A DNA stretch of 64,000 nt from Bathynomus jamesi (lineage: Eukaryota > Arthropoda > Malacostraca > Isopoda > Cirolanidae). Each line of letters opens with the position of its first letter. Within the stretch, counting starts at the first letter, position 1. Of the stretch, positions 1 through 8,523 are shown one piece after another. Location of the stretch: the NCBI GenBank assembly GCA_023014485.1, contig JAJOZX010001734.1, positions 196,501 to 260,500 on the forward strand, read 5' to 3'. The notes below the pieces were generated by a model. The model was not told where the DNA came from. It did no database searches and worked only from the letters and a program-made list of their open reading frames with translations. The translations under genes and the position numbers were made by a program.

Positions 1-1060
1 TCGATCAGGTCGGGGAGTAGCGTCATCTCGTCGACTGAGACGTTCTCGTATGTGAAGTCTTTGGGTACAGGGAGGTGGGACAGCTTCTCTGCCATCTGTT
101 GCTTCACAGTGCCATCCACCTTGTTGCTGCATAGAGCGAAGATGACAGTCTGAGGCCTCAGATACCAAAAGTGCCGCCTTATCACTGCCAGTGACGCTTC
201 TGCCACCTCGCGGTCCACTGCCCTATACCTCAGAAAACGCTGGTATAGTACCAGGTCATTCAACGGCGCATCAGCTGCTACAGGGGCCGCCAACCAAGCT
301 GGTACGTACAGAAGAGCGATGAACACCACGATCCTGTGCAGTTTGTCGACCAGCTCGGCGTCGAGCTCCAACTGCCTACTGAACATCAGCAGTTTTGTGT
401 AGTAGATGACCTGAAACAGAATAGGCACCATTGTAAGTAAGACAGGTTTATTGTTACCAATTAGTTTGCGTTATAATGAAATGTTTATCTTTGAATAACA
501 TTTAAACTTATCTCTAGATTATTTTTGTTTGAAAATACTAACTTTAGCCATCCATCTTGCGTGGTGGTAGGCTCCTGGGCGCATGAGGTGAATGCCACGG
601 CGTGGTTGTGTCCCGAGTACCAGGAGCGTGATCTCTGCCACTTCCCGGTAATCGTCTCTGACGAAACCAGAAGCTGTGCTCAGGAAGCTGACCGCCGCGT
701 CCCGGAGTTCTATTAGCCACGTAATCTCCGCCAGATTCTCGACCTGCAGCTTGCAGTAGGTCGAGAGATCGAGCTCGTCCCATCTTCAAAAATAATAAAT
801 AAGAAAATTGTGTGAGAAAAACCTGAAGTTCCGGTTTGGCTTGCTGTTTTATAAACTAGTGGAATATCATGTGTGTCCTAACTTTACCTTGCACAAAAAA
901 TGAACTAACCTTCTCTTCAACTGCTGAAACAAAGGATCAGTTGATGCCGTAGTCCTTCCGAGCAGGGTGACGGCTACTGCCCCCACGATAAGCTCTAGGA
1001 CGTGATGACGGTATCCCAGCTGGAGTAGCGGTCGCCCGAGCATGTTTTCCAGCCGGACAA
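1..1060 (-). CDS. Three 3' exons of an uncharacterised conserved invertebrate protein, running off the left edge
   Basis: Three minus-strand exons are visible: 1060-910 (about 49 codons), 783-543 (80 codons) and 410 to the edge (about 136 codons, no stop). Donors are GTTAGT at 909 and 542. Acceptors are GTGCAG at 1063-1061, TTGAAG before 783 and CTGTTTCAG before 410. The phases join cleanly: exon 1 ends in AG and the next starts with A, giving Arg; the last junction is phase 0. Motifs in order are LGRPLLQLGYRHHVLEL, PGAYHHARWMAK and RRHFWYLRPQTVIFAL. From memory, the same order (FDTTASNTG, CRHHxLE, PGAxHxARWM, LWYLSEELVGLA) occurs in multi-copy uncharacterised proteins of ants, aphids and crustaceans. 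The FDTT...RHH order is reminiscent of the RNase H fold of hAT transposases, so a transposase-like origin is possible. Upstream exons with the FDTT block are not seen before the transposon at 1109. Function unknown. Confidence 0.7.
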
Positions 1061-1174
1061 CTGCACAAGTGCATTTTCTAATTACCTATATACATTATAC
1101 ATTCCGCCCGGGTATGGTGACTCATTTTTTTGAAAAGTATAGGTGATCGTGGTTTTTCCCATTATTTGGCACTA

Positions 1175-2569
1175 CAGTGCCCGCGAAAAGTATCCGATCA
1201 CTCAAGAAAATACAATATTTTCCCTTGATATTCAGAGACACGTAATTCACTTTCTATTTGTTCTAGCGACATCTGGTAACTTTGAGGTTGCTCGCTGATA
1301 TGAGAGCTATCCAACGCATTCTCAAATTAGTGTTCTGGTAGCCTTCGTTGCGGGTGGCTGTGTCTAAAATTTGTCAGATTTCACTGTTTGTGTAAATTTC
1401 TTGATATTTTTTTTTTTTTTACAGAAAGTGGTGTAAATAAAATTTATATATAATGTGTGCTAAAAAACAACTTAAGAGTGATTGTCGAGGTGCTATTGTT
1501 GCTTTGCATGCATGTGGGAAATCACAGAGACAGATAGCTAAGGAATTAAACATATCCCAAAGTACCGTTAATTTATGGGTTTCACGGGCTAAGAACAATG
1601 GTGGCCTAACCACGCCAGTCCCTAAAAAACGATCTGGCAGACCGAGAAAAACAAATTCGCGAACAGACAAACTTATGAAACGTTTAGTATTGAAAAACCC
1701 AACAATAACTGCGAAAGAAATAAAATTTAATATGAATAATTTGTTATCTGGTGTTTCTGAACGAACTATCCAGGAGCGGCTCCAAAAAGAACTCGGATTA
1801 CCATCTCGCCATGCTGCTAAGAAACCGTTCATTAATGAAAAAATGCGTAAAAAACGTGTCGCATTTTGTAAAAAATACATTCATTGGACTGTTGATGACT
1901 GGAAGAAGGTTTTATTTAGCGATGAGTCGACATTTTTGACATTCAGAAGTTGTCCAAAAAAGGTTCGCCGGCCTATTGGCTCAAATAGGATGGACCCTAA
2001 ATACACCCTAAAGACAATGAAACACCCTCCAAGTGTGATGGTTTGGGGTTGTTTCGGTTACTATGGGCGTGGAAACTTATATTTTCTTCCGAAGAACACA
2101 ACTATGAATGGTGCACGGTATTTAGCAATGCTACAGGATAAACTTCCAATGGCAATGGCAATCCAAAGGACAAAAACATACATGCATGATGGTGCACCAT
2201 GTCACAGGGCCAAAATAGTGACAAAATGGATTACTGACAATAAATTTGATATTTTGGATTGGCCTGGTAATAGTCCAGATCTCAATCCGATAGAAAATCT
2301 GTGGCTAATAATAAAAAATAAGGTTGAATGCCACGACACTGGCTCAGTCGAAAAATTACAAGAGGCCATCAAAAAGGTATGGTGCAAGGAAATATCAGTG
2401 GAAGTTTGTCAAAACTTGATTAAATCCATGCCAAAACGTCTAGAACAAGTCATCCAAACCAAAGGACAGATGACAAAATACTAATATAAGGTTAGTATAC
2501 ATTTAAACATTGTTTTTTATGTAAAAAATACAAATTTCAAGGGTGATCGGATACTTTTCGCGGGCACTG
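1175..2569 (+). mobile_element. Complete Tc1-like transposon (DD34E), 1395 bp
   Basis: The perfect 26-bp inverted termini begin CAGTGCCCGCGAAAAG (1175-1200) and are matched inverted at 2544-2569. The element is flanked by the TA target duplication (1173-1174 and 2570-2571). It encloses one uninterrupted transposase ORF. Two further partial copies of the same family, nearly identical over shared segments, sit at 22918-25001, so the family was recently active. Intact TIRs plus an open transposase make this a candidate autonomous copy. Confidence 0.95.
1453..2484 (+). CDS. Tc1-family transposase, intact
   Basis: A 343-residue transposase, the usual length for Tc1. The N-terminal helix-turn-helix (about residues 17-50, GKSQRQIAKELNISQSTV) would bind the TIRs and is followed by the GRPRKT basic hook. 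The catalytic triad is visible: first Asp in VLFSDEST (about residue 157), second in MHDGAPCHRA, third acidic residue in DLNPIENLW. The last two are separated by 34 residues, giving DD34E. The enzyme cuts the element out and inserts it at TA. The ATG at 1453 is the first in frame and leaves about 250 bp of 5' UTR after the TIR; the stop is 60 bp before the right TIR. No frameshift or stop is seen, so it may be active. Confidence 0.95.
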   Translation: MCAKKQLKSDCRGAIVALHACGKSQRQIAKELNISQSTVNLWVSRAKNNGGLTTPVPKKRSGRPRKTNSRTDKLMKRLVLKNPTITAKEIKFNMNNLLSGVSERTIQERLQKELGLPSRHAAKKPFINEKMRKKRVAFCKKYIHWTVDDWKKVLFSDESTFLTFRSCPKKVRRPIGSNRMDPKYTLKTMKHPPSVMVWGCFGYYGRGNLYFLPKNTTMNGARYLAMLQDKLPMAMAIQRTKTYMHDGAPCHRAKIVTKWITDNKFDILDWPGNSPDLNPIENLWLIIKNKVECHDTGSVEKLQEAIKKVWCKEISVEVCQNLIKSMPKRLEQVIQTKGQMTKY

Positions 2570-2895
2570 TATACTAGCACATTGGTATTACCTGTATACA
2601 GGCACAACCTTTAAACCGTTAGTCGTATGACATTGGCAGGCACACCAAACGACTTTTCTCATTAAGAGGATTCAGAAAACATCCCTACTTAATGATTTAT
2701 CTTGATTCAGTAAAAAGTTAAAAGGCGCATTTAAAAAAAAAACTAGTAATTTCAAAGTCGATGCGAGACCCCTAAATATTGATCAATTTTTGTAAAAATG
2801 GTACCAATGTGCTAGTATAGTGCCAAATAATGGGAAAAACCACGATCACCTATACTTTTCAAAAAAAATTGAAAAGTGGGCCACCCTAATGCACA

Positions 2896-3331
2896 TTGAA
2901 GCTAAAGTCAACGCTTAGTAGAAATATTAAAGATAAAGAACTGTTCACAATTACGGCTGAGGACCGATATAGCGCAGCCTTCCAACGAGATACCTTTCAC
3001 GAGGCACAGCATGACTTGTCCAGCTTAATGTATCAATTGAGGATGTACAAGTTGGGTGAAAGCCCTCCGCCCCCGGGCATGTGCTATATTTACAGCAATA
3101 TTGTAGAGCACCAATTTGTTGGGGACACTCAGGCACGTCTGCTGCGCATTGCGCCCATCCCCAACCATAGAGGGAAAAGTTTGAGCATTACATATGACAA
3201 GCCCCATTATGTAAATGTTGCGACTATTCTATTAACCAACATCTCAATATATATAAGGACGATTGAGGGGAAAAAATTTCCCATTCGGTAATGGGAGCTT
3301 AACAGTGAAACAACACTTTCGTCGTTTATAA
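2896..3331 (+). pseudogene. Polinton/adintovirus minor-capsid-type protein, C-terminal fragment
   Basis: An open frame from 2896 reads about 131 codons to 3291. The segment CYIYSNIVEHQFVGD followed by LLRIAPIP matches a conserved C-terminal region of a Polinton virion protein that I remember as (Y)IYTDIVEPxxVGD...LLR. I take it to be the penton/minor capsid class; the exact assignment is inference. The last conserved residues continue in another frame after the A-run at 3271-3276 and end at 3331, so there is a single-base frameshift. The N-terminal half of the protein is missing: the ORF begins only 9 bp after the boundary of the neighbouring element. Not functional as it stands. Confidence 0.65.
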
Positions 3332-3349
3332 TAACTGAAGACCGTTCGC

Positions 3350-3759
3350 AGTATACCGAGGAGTGAGGTACCAGCGTGGGAGTGGTCTTAGTTCCATTTT
3401 TTCATCCATACTACGCATCGCTGTCCCGCTGTTGAAGAGGGGGGGCCAGGTACCTATGGCGGAAGGCGTTACAAACAGGTTTTAATGCGGCAGAAGACAT
3501 AATGGGTCGAACTAAGCATAACGAAGCTCTAAAAAAACATTTAAAACGTACAAGGGATGAAATCATCAAAGATGCAATGAGAAAAATGCGTGGTGGCGAA
3601 AAGAAGAGATCTGTCAGGAAGAAGGGGCTACCAGCGCGTGGCGGAAAGAAGAGATCTGACAGGAAGAAGGAGTTACCATCACGTGGTATTAAACGTAAAA
3701 GGAAACCGAAAAAGACGTGCTCTAAGCGCATGAAACTTGTGGCTGATCATTTTTTTTAA
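3350..3759 (+). pseudogene. Polinton basic core (DNA-condensing) protein, frameshifted
   Basis: The distal frame (3502-3759 from its ATG, open further upstream) encodes a very Lys/Arg-rich tail with repeated KKRS.RKK units, as expected for a virion DNA-binding protein. Upstream, in another frame, YQRGSGLSSIFSSILR and VPLLKRGG (about 3371-3440) match the hydrophobic N-terminus seen in Polinton small basic proteins (YQRGxGIGxxLxxLFR...PLLKRG). The two frames meet at the seven-G run near 3436-3442, so a 1-bp slippage separates them. No clear start codon precedes the N-terminal segment. By analogy with adenoviral pVI/pX-type proteins it would coat DNA or help membrane penetration; that role is inference. 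Confidence 0.6.
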
Positions 3760-3843
3760 CTTATATAAGCTGAGGACACTACTCTCACGAGTCATAGGTT
3801 GACTAATACTTGTCGTGGGAGGTGGTACTATTTCTGACTCGTC

Positions 3844-5148
3844 ATGGCATGTTTCATCCATCCGTGTAGTTCACAATGCTGTAAATCGGAATTGTCCCTC
3901 TTTGATATGCCCCCCACTCAGGTCTCTATTGAGTATAGTGACTTTATGACAATTAACCCATTAGACACAATTAGTTCACCCAGTGCCCATATAGAATTCG
4001 TGATACCTAGCTCAGGCCCTTACTTTTTTGATCCGAGCTGCATGCACATGTATGCTAAACTACGTATATCCCATTCTGATGGGACGGACTGCGATGATAG
4101 TTACTCTGCCTACCCTGAAACAACTTTTTACACTTACACTCCATATTCAGCCAGTGTGAAGTGTATTTAAACCAGGTTAACATCTCGGCAGGTACGGGGT
4201 ACTACGACCTACGAGCCTATCTGGAAAATGTCCTCAACTTTTCAAAAGAAGCGAAGGAAACCTTTTTAACAGCCGAGGGGTATTACCACACTAAAGATGA
4301 AAATGGAATAAAGGATAAATTTAAAAATTCTAAAAAAAAATATACGAATGTTTTGGGCGCTTGAATTCAGACTTCACATTCCAGGAGAAGTTGCTTATGA
4401 ACGGAGTGGATATGAAGTTGAAGTTTACCCGCACGATTCCTGAGATCTGCGTAAATCTGGGGTATGATGAGGAAGAAGGGGCGAAACCCGTTGTGATACA
4501 CATCATGGAAACATATTTGCGTATACGCCGTGTGAAATTAAGCTCCCCGAAACAAATAGAAATTGAGAAAGACTTAATACACGCAACAGTAAAATACCCA
4601 ATTAACAGGGTACAGATCAAACTGTACACGGTCCCCGCAGGGCTGGCGTCGAAGCAGACAGAAAACGTCGCTCTAGGGGTCCTACCTAAAGGATATTAAT
4701 TGGCATGCAGGACCACGATTCGACGAATGGAAAATATAAAAAGAATGCCTTTAAAGTCGAGAATTTCGGCCTTAAAAATATTACTCTACACGTAAATGGG
4801 GTTGCTCTGGGAGGGACATTGAATACGGACTACTCATCAGATGCTGTGTTCCCGCTCTGCGCGAGAGCATATAGTAGTCTGGCTCATAATACAGGAGCCT
4901 GTGACGAGTTTGGTTTTGGGGTAACGCAGAAAGAATTTGTCGAAGAATTTAACATTTATTCATTTGATATTACGCCGGACTTGTCGGCTGGCACAGATAC
5001 ACGTTTAAGCCCACAGCAGAGTGGGAATATCTCAGTCAGGTTGGAATTTGCCAAGTCTCTAGACGCGCCTCTAAGTGTACTAGTTTACCTCGAGACACAA
5101 TCACTAATAGAAGTTAATTGTTTCAGGAATGTGGTCACAGACTTTTAG
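3844..5148 (+). pseudogene. Polinton/adintovirus major capsid protein, broken by frameshifts
   Basis: Starts at ATG 3844 and ends at TAG 5148 (about 435 codons), close to full length. The N-terminus (KSELSLFDMPPTQVSIE) and the C-terminus (SLIEVNCFRNVVTDF) match the family annotated in many animal genomes as F54H12.2-like, the double-jelly-roll major capsid protein of Polintons. Four open segments in changing frames cover it: 3844-4170, 4161-4364, 4361-4699 and 4705-5148. There are small frameshifts near 4165 and 4360 and a stop near 4697. The run TTCTAAAAAAAAATATACG at 4327-4345 is a likely slippage site. Sequence is retained end to end, so inactivation looks gradual rather than by large deletion. 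The protease starts 1 bp downstream. Confidence 0.75.
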
Positions 5149-5149
5149 A

Positions 5150-5689
5150 ATGGATGCTCGTACACTCCAGAGAGCGATGAAAAGTGGCCGTTTTGCGCGC
5201 TCAAAATTTATCGGAGTGATCGCGAAGAATGAAATATTAAATCTGCAAAGTACGAGAAATTGGTACAGGATTATCGTTAACACTGACATTGAGGGGGGTG
5301 AGGGGATTCATTAGTTTGCAATCTATTTTAAAAATAGGGAAAGAATGTACTATTTTGAGTCACTCGGATTTCCGCCATGGAATGATTCGGCAATTGTGAA
5401 GTTTATAGCCCAACTAGGTGTGCCTGAGATTATTTGGTCCCCATATCGTTTCCAAGGATATGATACTGAAACATGTGGATTGTATTGCATTTTATATCTC
5501 ATACACATATCACGTGGGAAGGGTTTTATGAATTTTTTAAAATTATTCGATTTGTGCGACACAGAGCTGAACGCTAAAAGTGTATGCAAACAGATAATGT
5601 GTAAAGCTGTATATACATTTGTAACTGTAGCCATTAAGACTTATGTATCGGATACTGATCCCGTTTTTTACATGTTTTCTGCCACTTAA
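5150..5689 (+). pseudogene. Adenain-like cysteine protease of a Polinton/adintovirus, one in-frame stop
   Basis: About 179 codons from ATG 5150, one base after the capsid stop. N-terminal MDARTLQRAM and the segment YRIIVNTD are typical of Polinton proteases. The catalytic region is visible: a His at the expected position (codon 5309-5311), YYFESLGFPP, and the Cys motif ETCGLYCILYL near residue 105. An in-frame TAG (5312-5314) directly follows the presumed active-site His; the frame on both sides is the same, so this nonsense codon is the only visible break. In the virus class this enzyme matures capsid proteins. Very similar in length to intact family members. Confidence 0.75.
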
Positions 5690-5726
5690 TAAATGAAAAT
5701 TGATTGCGAACCTCAAAAATACTTAC

Positions 5727-5855
5727 ATTATCTCCTCTATGACCTGGCACTCGCTGGCCCGAATGTGTGCCAATACCTCAACATCTGTATTCAGATCAAA
5801 GGTTTGGTTGGGCGGAGAAGCACCCCTTTCATTTATCCGCCTTTCAACAAAGTAG
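5727..5855 (-). CDS. Candidate internal exon of an unknown gene
   Basis: On the minus strand an open segment reads YFVERRINERG...NTDVEVLAHIRASECQ and ends at a consensus donor (AAT|GTAAGT, 5726). An acceptor-like ATAG precedes 5855. With that acceptor the exon begins with one base that completes the codon left open by the exon at 8153, and it ends in phase 2. Coding character is supported by the open frame and the splice sites only. No family recognised. It may belong with 8153-8521; its phase does not fit the exon at 1060, so a direct join to that gene is not supported. Confidence 0.4.
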
Positions 5856-5906
5856 CTATATCACTCCCTAGCTCAGTTTCACCCCTGTAACGAGAAATAA
5901 AGAATA

Positions 5907-5908
<2 letters not shown>

Positions 5909-5958
<50 letters not shown>
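5909..5958. repeat. (TA)n microsatellite, target of a Tc1 insertion
   Basis: An almost pure TA run. It directly abuts the left terminus of the Tc1 copy at 5959, and TA continues beyond its right terminus (6925-6946), so the transposon inserted inside a TA microsatellite. Confidence 0.9.
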
Positions 5959-6924
5959 AGCACACCGGACAAAAAATTAGTCACCCCTACTAGCACCGAT
6001 AGTAGGAAGTTCAAGGTCACACAGAGGGCGCTGATGTAGCATTGGTAAGTGACAAGTAGCGGTGACGTAGCACACAGGATCAGATCTGTTTCGTGAGGTG
6101 GTGAAGAACAAAGTGTGTGTTGGATATAGTCTGCAAAATGGGTCGTGAGGCAGACGTTACTCAGTGGCAAAAAGGAGCCATCGTGTTTGGCAGAGCCCAC
6201 GGACACAAAATGTCTGAAGTAGCCCAATTTGTTGGTGTGTCAACGCGTACTGTCCAGCGAGTTTACAAAGAGTGGTGTAGTTCGCAATCAACTGAAAATC
6301 GACGGCGTAACTGTGGCCGGAAAACAATTCTCGACAATAGGGGACGCCGCCATGTTTCTCGTCTAGTAACTGCAAATCGTTTTCAAACCAGAGAACAATT
6401 GCTCCAAGAAACCAATGAGGTTCTCCAGCGACCAATTTCCGAACGGACATTGCGACGAGAACTGCATGCGATGGACATCTGGAGCAGGGTACCACGGAAG
6501 AGGCCGCTGTTAACAGCAGGTCACAAATTGGCACGTTATAAATGGGCTCAGAGGCACAAAAACTGGACTGCGGCAGATTGGAAACGTGTAATTTGGTCCG
6601 ATGAGTCCCGTTTTTGTTTGTTCTCCAATGATGGGAGTCGACGAGTACATCGCAGGTCCAATGAAGCCTTTAATCCTGAATGCGTCGAAGGTGTTGTTCA
6701 GGCTGGAGGTGGTTCCGTGATGTTCTGGGGATGTTTTTCGTACCACGAAATGGGCCCTCTCGTTCCAGTGACGATGAATTTGAACCAGCAGGCGTACCTC
6801 CGCATACTAAATGATGAATTGGTCTCTGCCTCGCAGGATTCGTGCGGTTATCGAGGCCAGAGGCGCCGTCACACGTTATTAGGTACATTCTGAGAGGGGT
6901 GACTAATTTTTTGTCCGGTGTGCT
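5959..6924 (+). mobile_element. Internally deleted Tc1-like transposon, 966 bp
   Basis: Inverted termini of about 30 bp (AGCACACCGGACAAAAAATT at 5959, inverted at 6895-6924) flanked by TA. It is a different family from the 1175 element: TIR and transposase are unrelated in detail. The length is well below the 1.3-1.6 kb usual for complete Tc1 elements, which fits the deletion seen in its gene. Confidence 0.9.
6117..6893 (+). pseudogene. Tc1-like transposase lacking two of three catalytic residues
   Basis: 258-residue ORF. N-terminal HTH region (DVTQWQKGAIVFGRAHGHK, then VGVSTRTVQRVYKEW), a second HTH (ISERTLRREL) and the first catalytic Asp in VIWSDESRF are present, followed by GGGSVMFWGCFS. 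After AYLRILNDELV about 100 residues, including the second Asp and the third acidic residue, are missing. The remaining C-terminus, IRAVIEARGAVTRY, is recognisable in another frame (about 6836-6883). The deletion therefore also shifted the frame. It cannot catalyse transposition; the copy could only be mobilised in trans. Confidence 0.9.
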
Positions 6925-6946
6925 TATATATATATATATATATATG

Positions 6947-7098
6947 GAGAAACAGACAATAATTAAAAATATTTTTCAAAACGCGTTTATTGCAGTTTGG
7001 TAATTTCAAAATCCTACTGCGTTGCTGAATTATCGTGAAAAATATTCTTAAAGCTCTATTACGAATTTGAATGCAGATAAATCAAAAAACTTTGTCCA

Positions 7099-7141
<43 letters not shown>
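6947..7141. other. AT-rich spacer with (TA)n
   Basis: No gene is seen. Its start (GAGAAACAGACAATAATTAA) resembles the stretch at 8000-8040, so the two sides of the Penelope-like fragment share a diverged repeat. A TA run occupies 7104-7141. Confidence 0.5.
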
Positions 7142-7143
<2 letters not shown>

Positions 7144-7144
<1 letters not shown>

Positions 7145-7623
7145 ATATTTTTTACGCTATTTTTAGCCTACCTTACCATGTTAATTTTCAATACCTTCCA
7201 ACTGTACTTAAAGCAATTGGCATTAATGTAATCTTTAAGTATAATAATACTGTTAAATCACGCCTAATAAAGAATAGCCCTGATAATGTTGTTGGTTGTG
7301 TGTATTCGATCGGATGTACACAATGTAACTCAGTATATATAGGCCAAACCGGTAAAACGTTATATATTAGGGTAAAACAGCATAAATATGCTTGTAGAAC
7401 AGCTACTACTTCCAATGCTTTATTTAACCATATGTATAGATGTAACCATAGCATCAAGTGGGATAGTTCTAAAGCGCTTGTTAAAAACAGAGATATAATA
7501 GAACGAAATATTCTAGAACGTGCATTTATTCATTTTAAAAACAATTTCAATAACAGTGCGGGGACGTATAAAATTGACGATATCATGTTAAAATTTCTTT
7601 TGCCTCTCATTAACCCTTGTTAA
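7144..7623 (+). pseudogene. GIY-YIG endonuclease domain of a Penelope-like element (5' truncated)
   Basis: About 160 codons without a stop. The conserved GIY-YIG core is read as VYSIGCTQCN...VYIGQTGKT, with the usual CxxC pair before it and Arg/His residues (R.KQH) after it. In Penelope-like elements this domain nicks target DNA for priming by the RT. The upstream RT is missing, so the fragment is not autonomous; the domain itself shows no internal break. Confidence 0.8.
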
Positions 7624-7689
7624 GTATGTGCTAATTGTTTTGTTTTTCCTGTTCATTGTATATATTTATGGGCATCTCGCCTTTTATCT

Positions 7690-7740
7690 TCATTCCCTGA
7701 CGAGGTGTAGCTTTGAATACACGAAAGGCCTTGGATTCGT
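7690..7740 (+). ncRNA. Hammerhead-ribozyme-like core in a Penelope-like 3' UTR
   Basis: CTGACGA (7697-7703), a perfect 5-bp stem GTGTA/TACAC (7705-7709 with 7718-7722), then GAAA (7723-7726) reproduce the order core-stem II-core of hammerhead ribozymes. The palindromic AAGGCCTT follows, which could form stem III or a dimer. One unpaired G (7704) lies before stem II. Hammerheads are known from Penelope-like elements. Stem I was not verified. Confidence 0.45.
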
Positions 7741-7804
7741 TTTTCTTTTTCCTTGTGGATTTGCAGCATTTATTCATTTCACGTGTTTTATTGTGAAATT
7801 CATC

Positions 7805-7805
<1 letters not shown>

Positions 7806-7851
<46 letters not shown>

Positions 7852-7943
7852 CATATATATATACATATACATACATATATATTATATATATACATATATA
7901 TATATATACATATATATATACACATATATATACATATATGTGT

Positions 7944-7996
<53 letters not shown>
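7806..7996. repeat. Compound (TA)n/(CATA)n/(CA)n microsatellite
   Basis: A 190-bp TA, ACATATAT and CACACA mixture directly downstream of the Penelope-like 3' UTR. All six frames give YIYIYI-type peptides that are not genes. Confidence 0.95.
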
Positions 7997-7998
<2 letters not shown>

Positions 7999-8152
7999 AA
8001 TGGAGACATTCAATAATTAAACAATTTTCGAAACGCTATTATTGGCATCTTTTATAAGTTAACGCCTATTCAAGCTAGATTACTAATTATGAGCGGGAAA
8101 CAATACAAACTACTCTTCAAAACAATTATTATAACGCTTAGGGATTACTCAC

Positions 8153-8521
8153 ATCTCAGCAACATTTTCTTTGAACGGATCTTGCATTTCACCACAATTT
8201 TCCGCAATTCTCTGGCTAGAAAATATCGCATCCTGATCTACAGCTCTGAAAATTAGTCGAGCTGCTTGAGCGTAATTGACATCGTCTTCCGTCAGATCGG
8301 GGGTATTGAACAAAGATAAATGGCTCATTGCGTATAAGTCGCTAGCGGGTATTGTACGTACTGAGTCTCTGATCCGGAACATTCTCTTTATAAGGAGTCC
8401 TGTGCCCAACCCACAAAACACAATAGCTAGCTTCCTATTGGCTAGCGGCGAATTTTGGGCGTGACCTGAAGCGTAGGCCTGCATATCGACCAACCAGGTG
8501 TCCTGGGACCCGTCCACAGGG
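8153..8521 (-). CDS. Candidate exon of an unknown intron-containing gene
   Basis: A minus-strand open segment of about 123 codons or more reads LVDMQAYASGHAQNSPLANR, RDSVRTIPASDLYAMSHLSL and QDAIFSSQRIAENCGEMQD. It ends at a consensus donor (GAGAT|GTGAGT, 8152). The 5' boundary is uncertain: an acceptor-like CCACAG lies at 8522 and the frame stays open to about 8643. It ends in phase 2, which is compatible with the exon at 5727-5855. GC content and codon use look coding compared with the AT-rich flanks. No family recognised. Confidence 0.45.
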
Positions 8522-8523
8522 CT

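Larger units (their letters stand above)
1109..2887. mobile_element. Long-TIR non-autonomous element (MITE-like), split by a Tc1 insertion
   Basis: The stretch around 1110-1174 (GGGTATGGTGACTC..., then GAAAAGTATAGGTGATCGTG) reappears inverted at about 2801-2887. The left repeat continues after the Tc1 copy (2572-2588, CTAGCACATTGG) exactly where the right arm says it should, so the Tc1 element landed on a TA inside the left arm. The arms are about 85 bp. The interior (2589-2800) is AT-rich without ORFs. The termini read GGGT...ACCC; no clear target duplication is seen and the superfamily is unresolved. Confidence 0.7.
2888..5690 (+). mobile_element. Polinton (Maverick)/adintovirus capsid-gene block, decayed
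   Basis: Four co-directional virion-gene remnants lie in a compact run: minor capsid C-terminus, basic core protein, major capsid protein and adenain-like protease, with 1 bp between the last two. This gene set is typical of Polintons/adintoviruses. Integrase and packaging ATPase are not seen here. The block abuts the long-TIR element at 2887 and ends just before an unrelated minus-strand exon-like segment at 5727, so it is a fragment. No Polinton TIR is recognised. Polymerase pseudogenes of the same class of element lie at 10.7-21.5 kb and 42.2-46.3 kb, but a single parent element cannot be shown. Confidence 0.8.
7144..7805 (+). mobile_element. Penelope-like retroelement, 3' part with GIY-YIG endonuclease and 3' UTR
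   Basis: Open from about 7144 to TAA 7623. The reading FYAIFSLPYHVNFQYLPTVL, then GCVYSIGCTQCNSVYIGQ and LFNHMYRCNHSIKW match the RT C-terminal linker and GIY-YIG endonuclease domain of Penelope-like elements. The reverse transcriptase is absent (5' truncation). About 180 bp of 3' UTR follow, with a hammerhead-like core (7697-7726) and the phrase ACGAAAGGCCTTGG. A (TA)n tract starts at 7806. The same 3' UTR organisation recurs at 33590-33702. Confidence 0.8.

Noticed and set aside
7628..8020. Long ORFs on both strands around the TA/CATA microsatellite
   Set aside because: They are YIYIYI/HTHTH translations of simple repeats, open in every frame.
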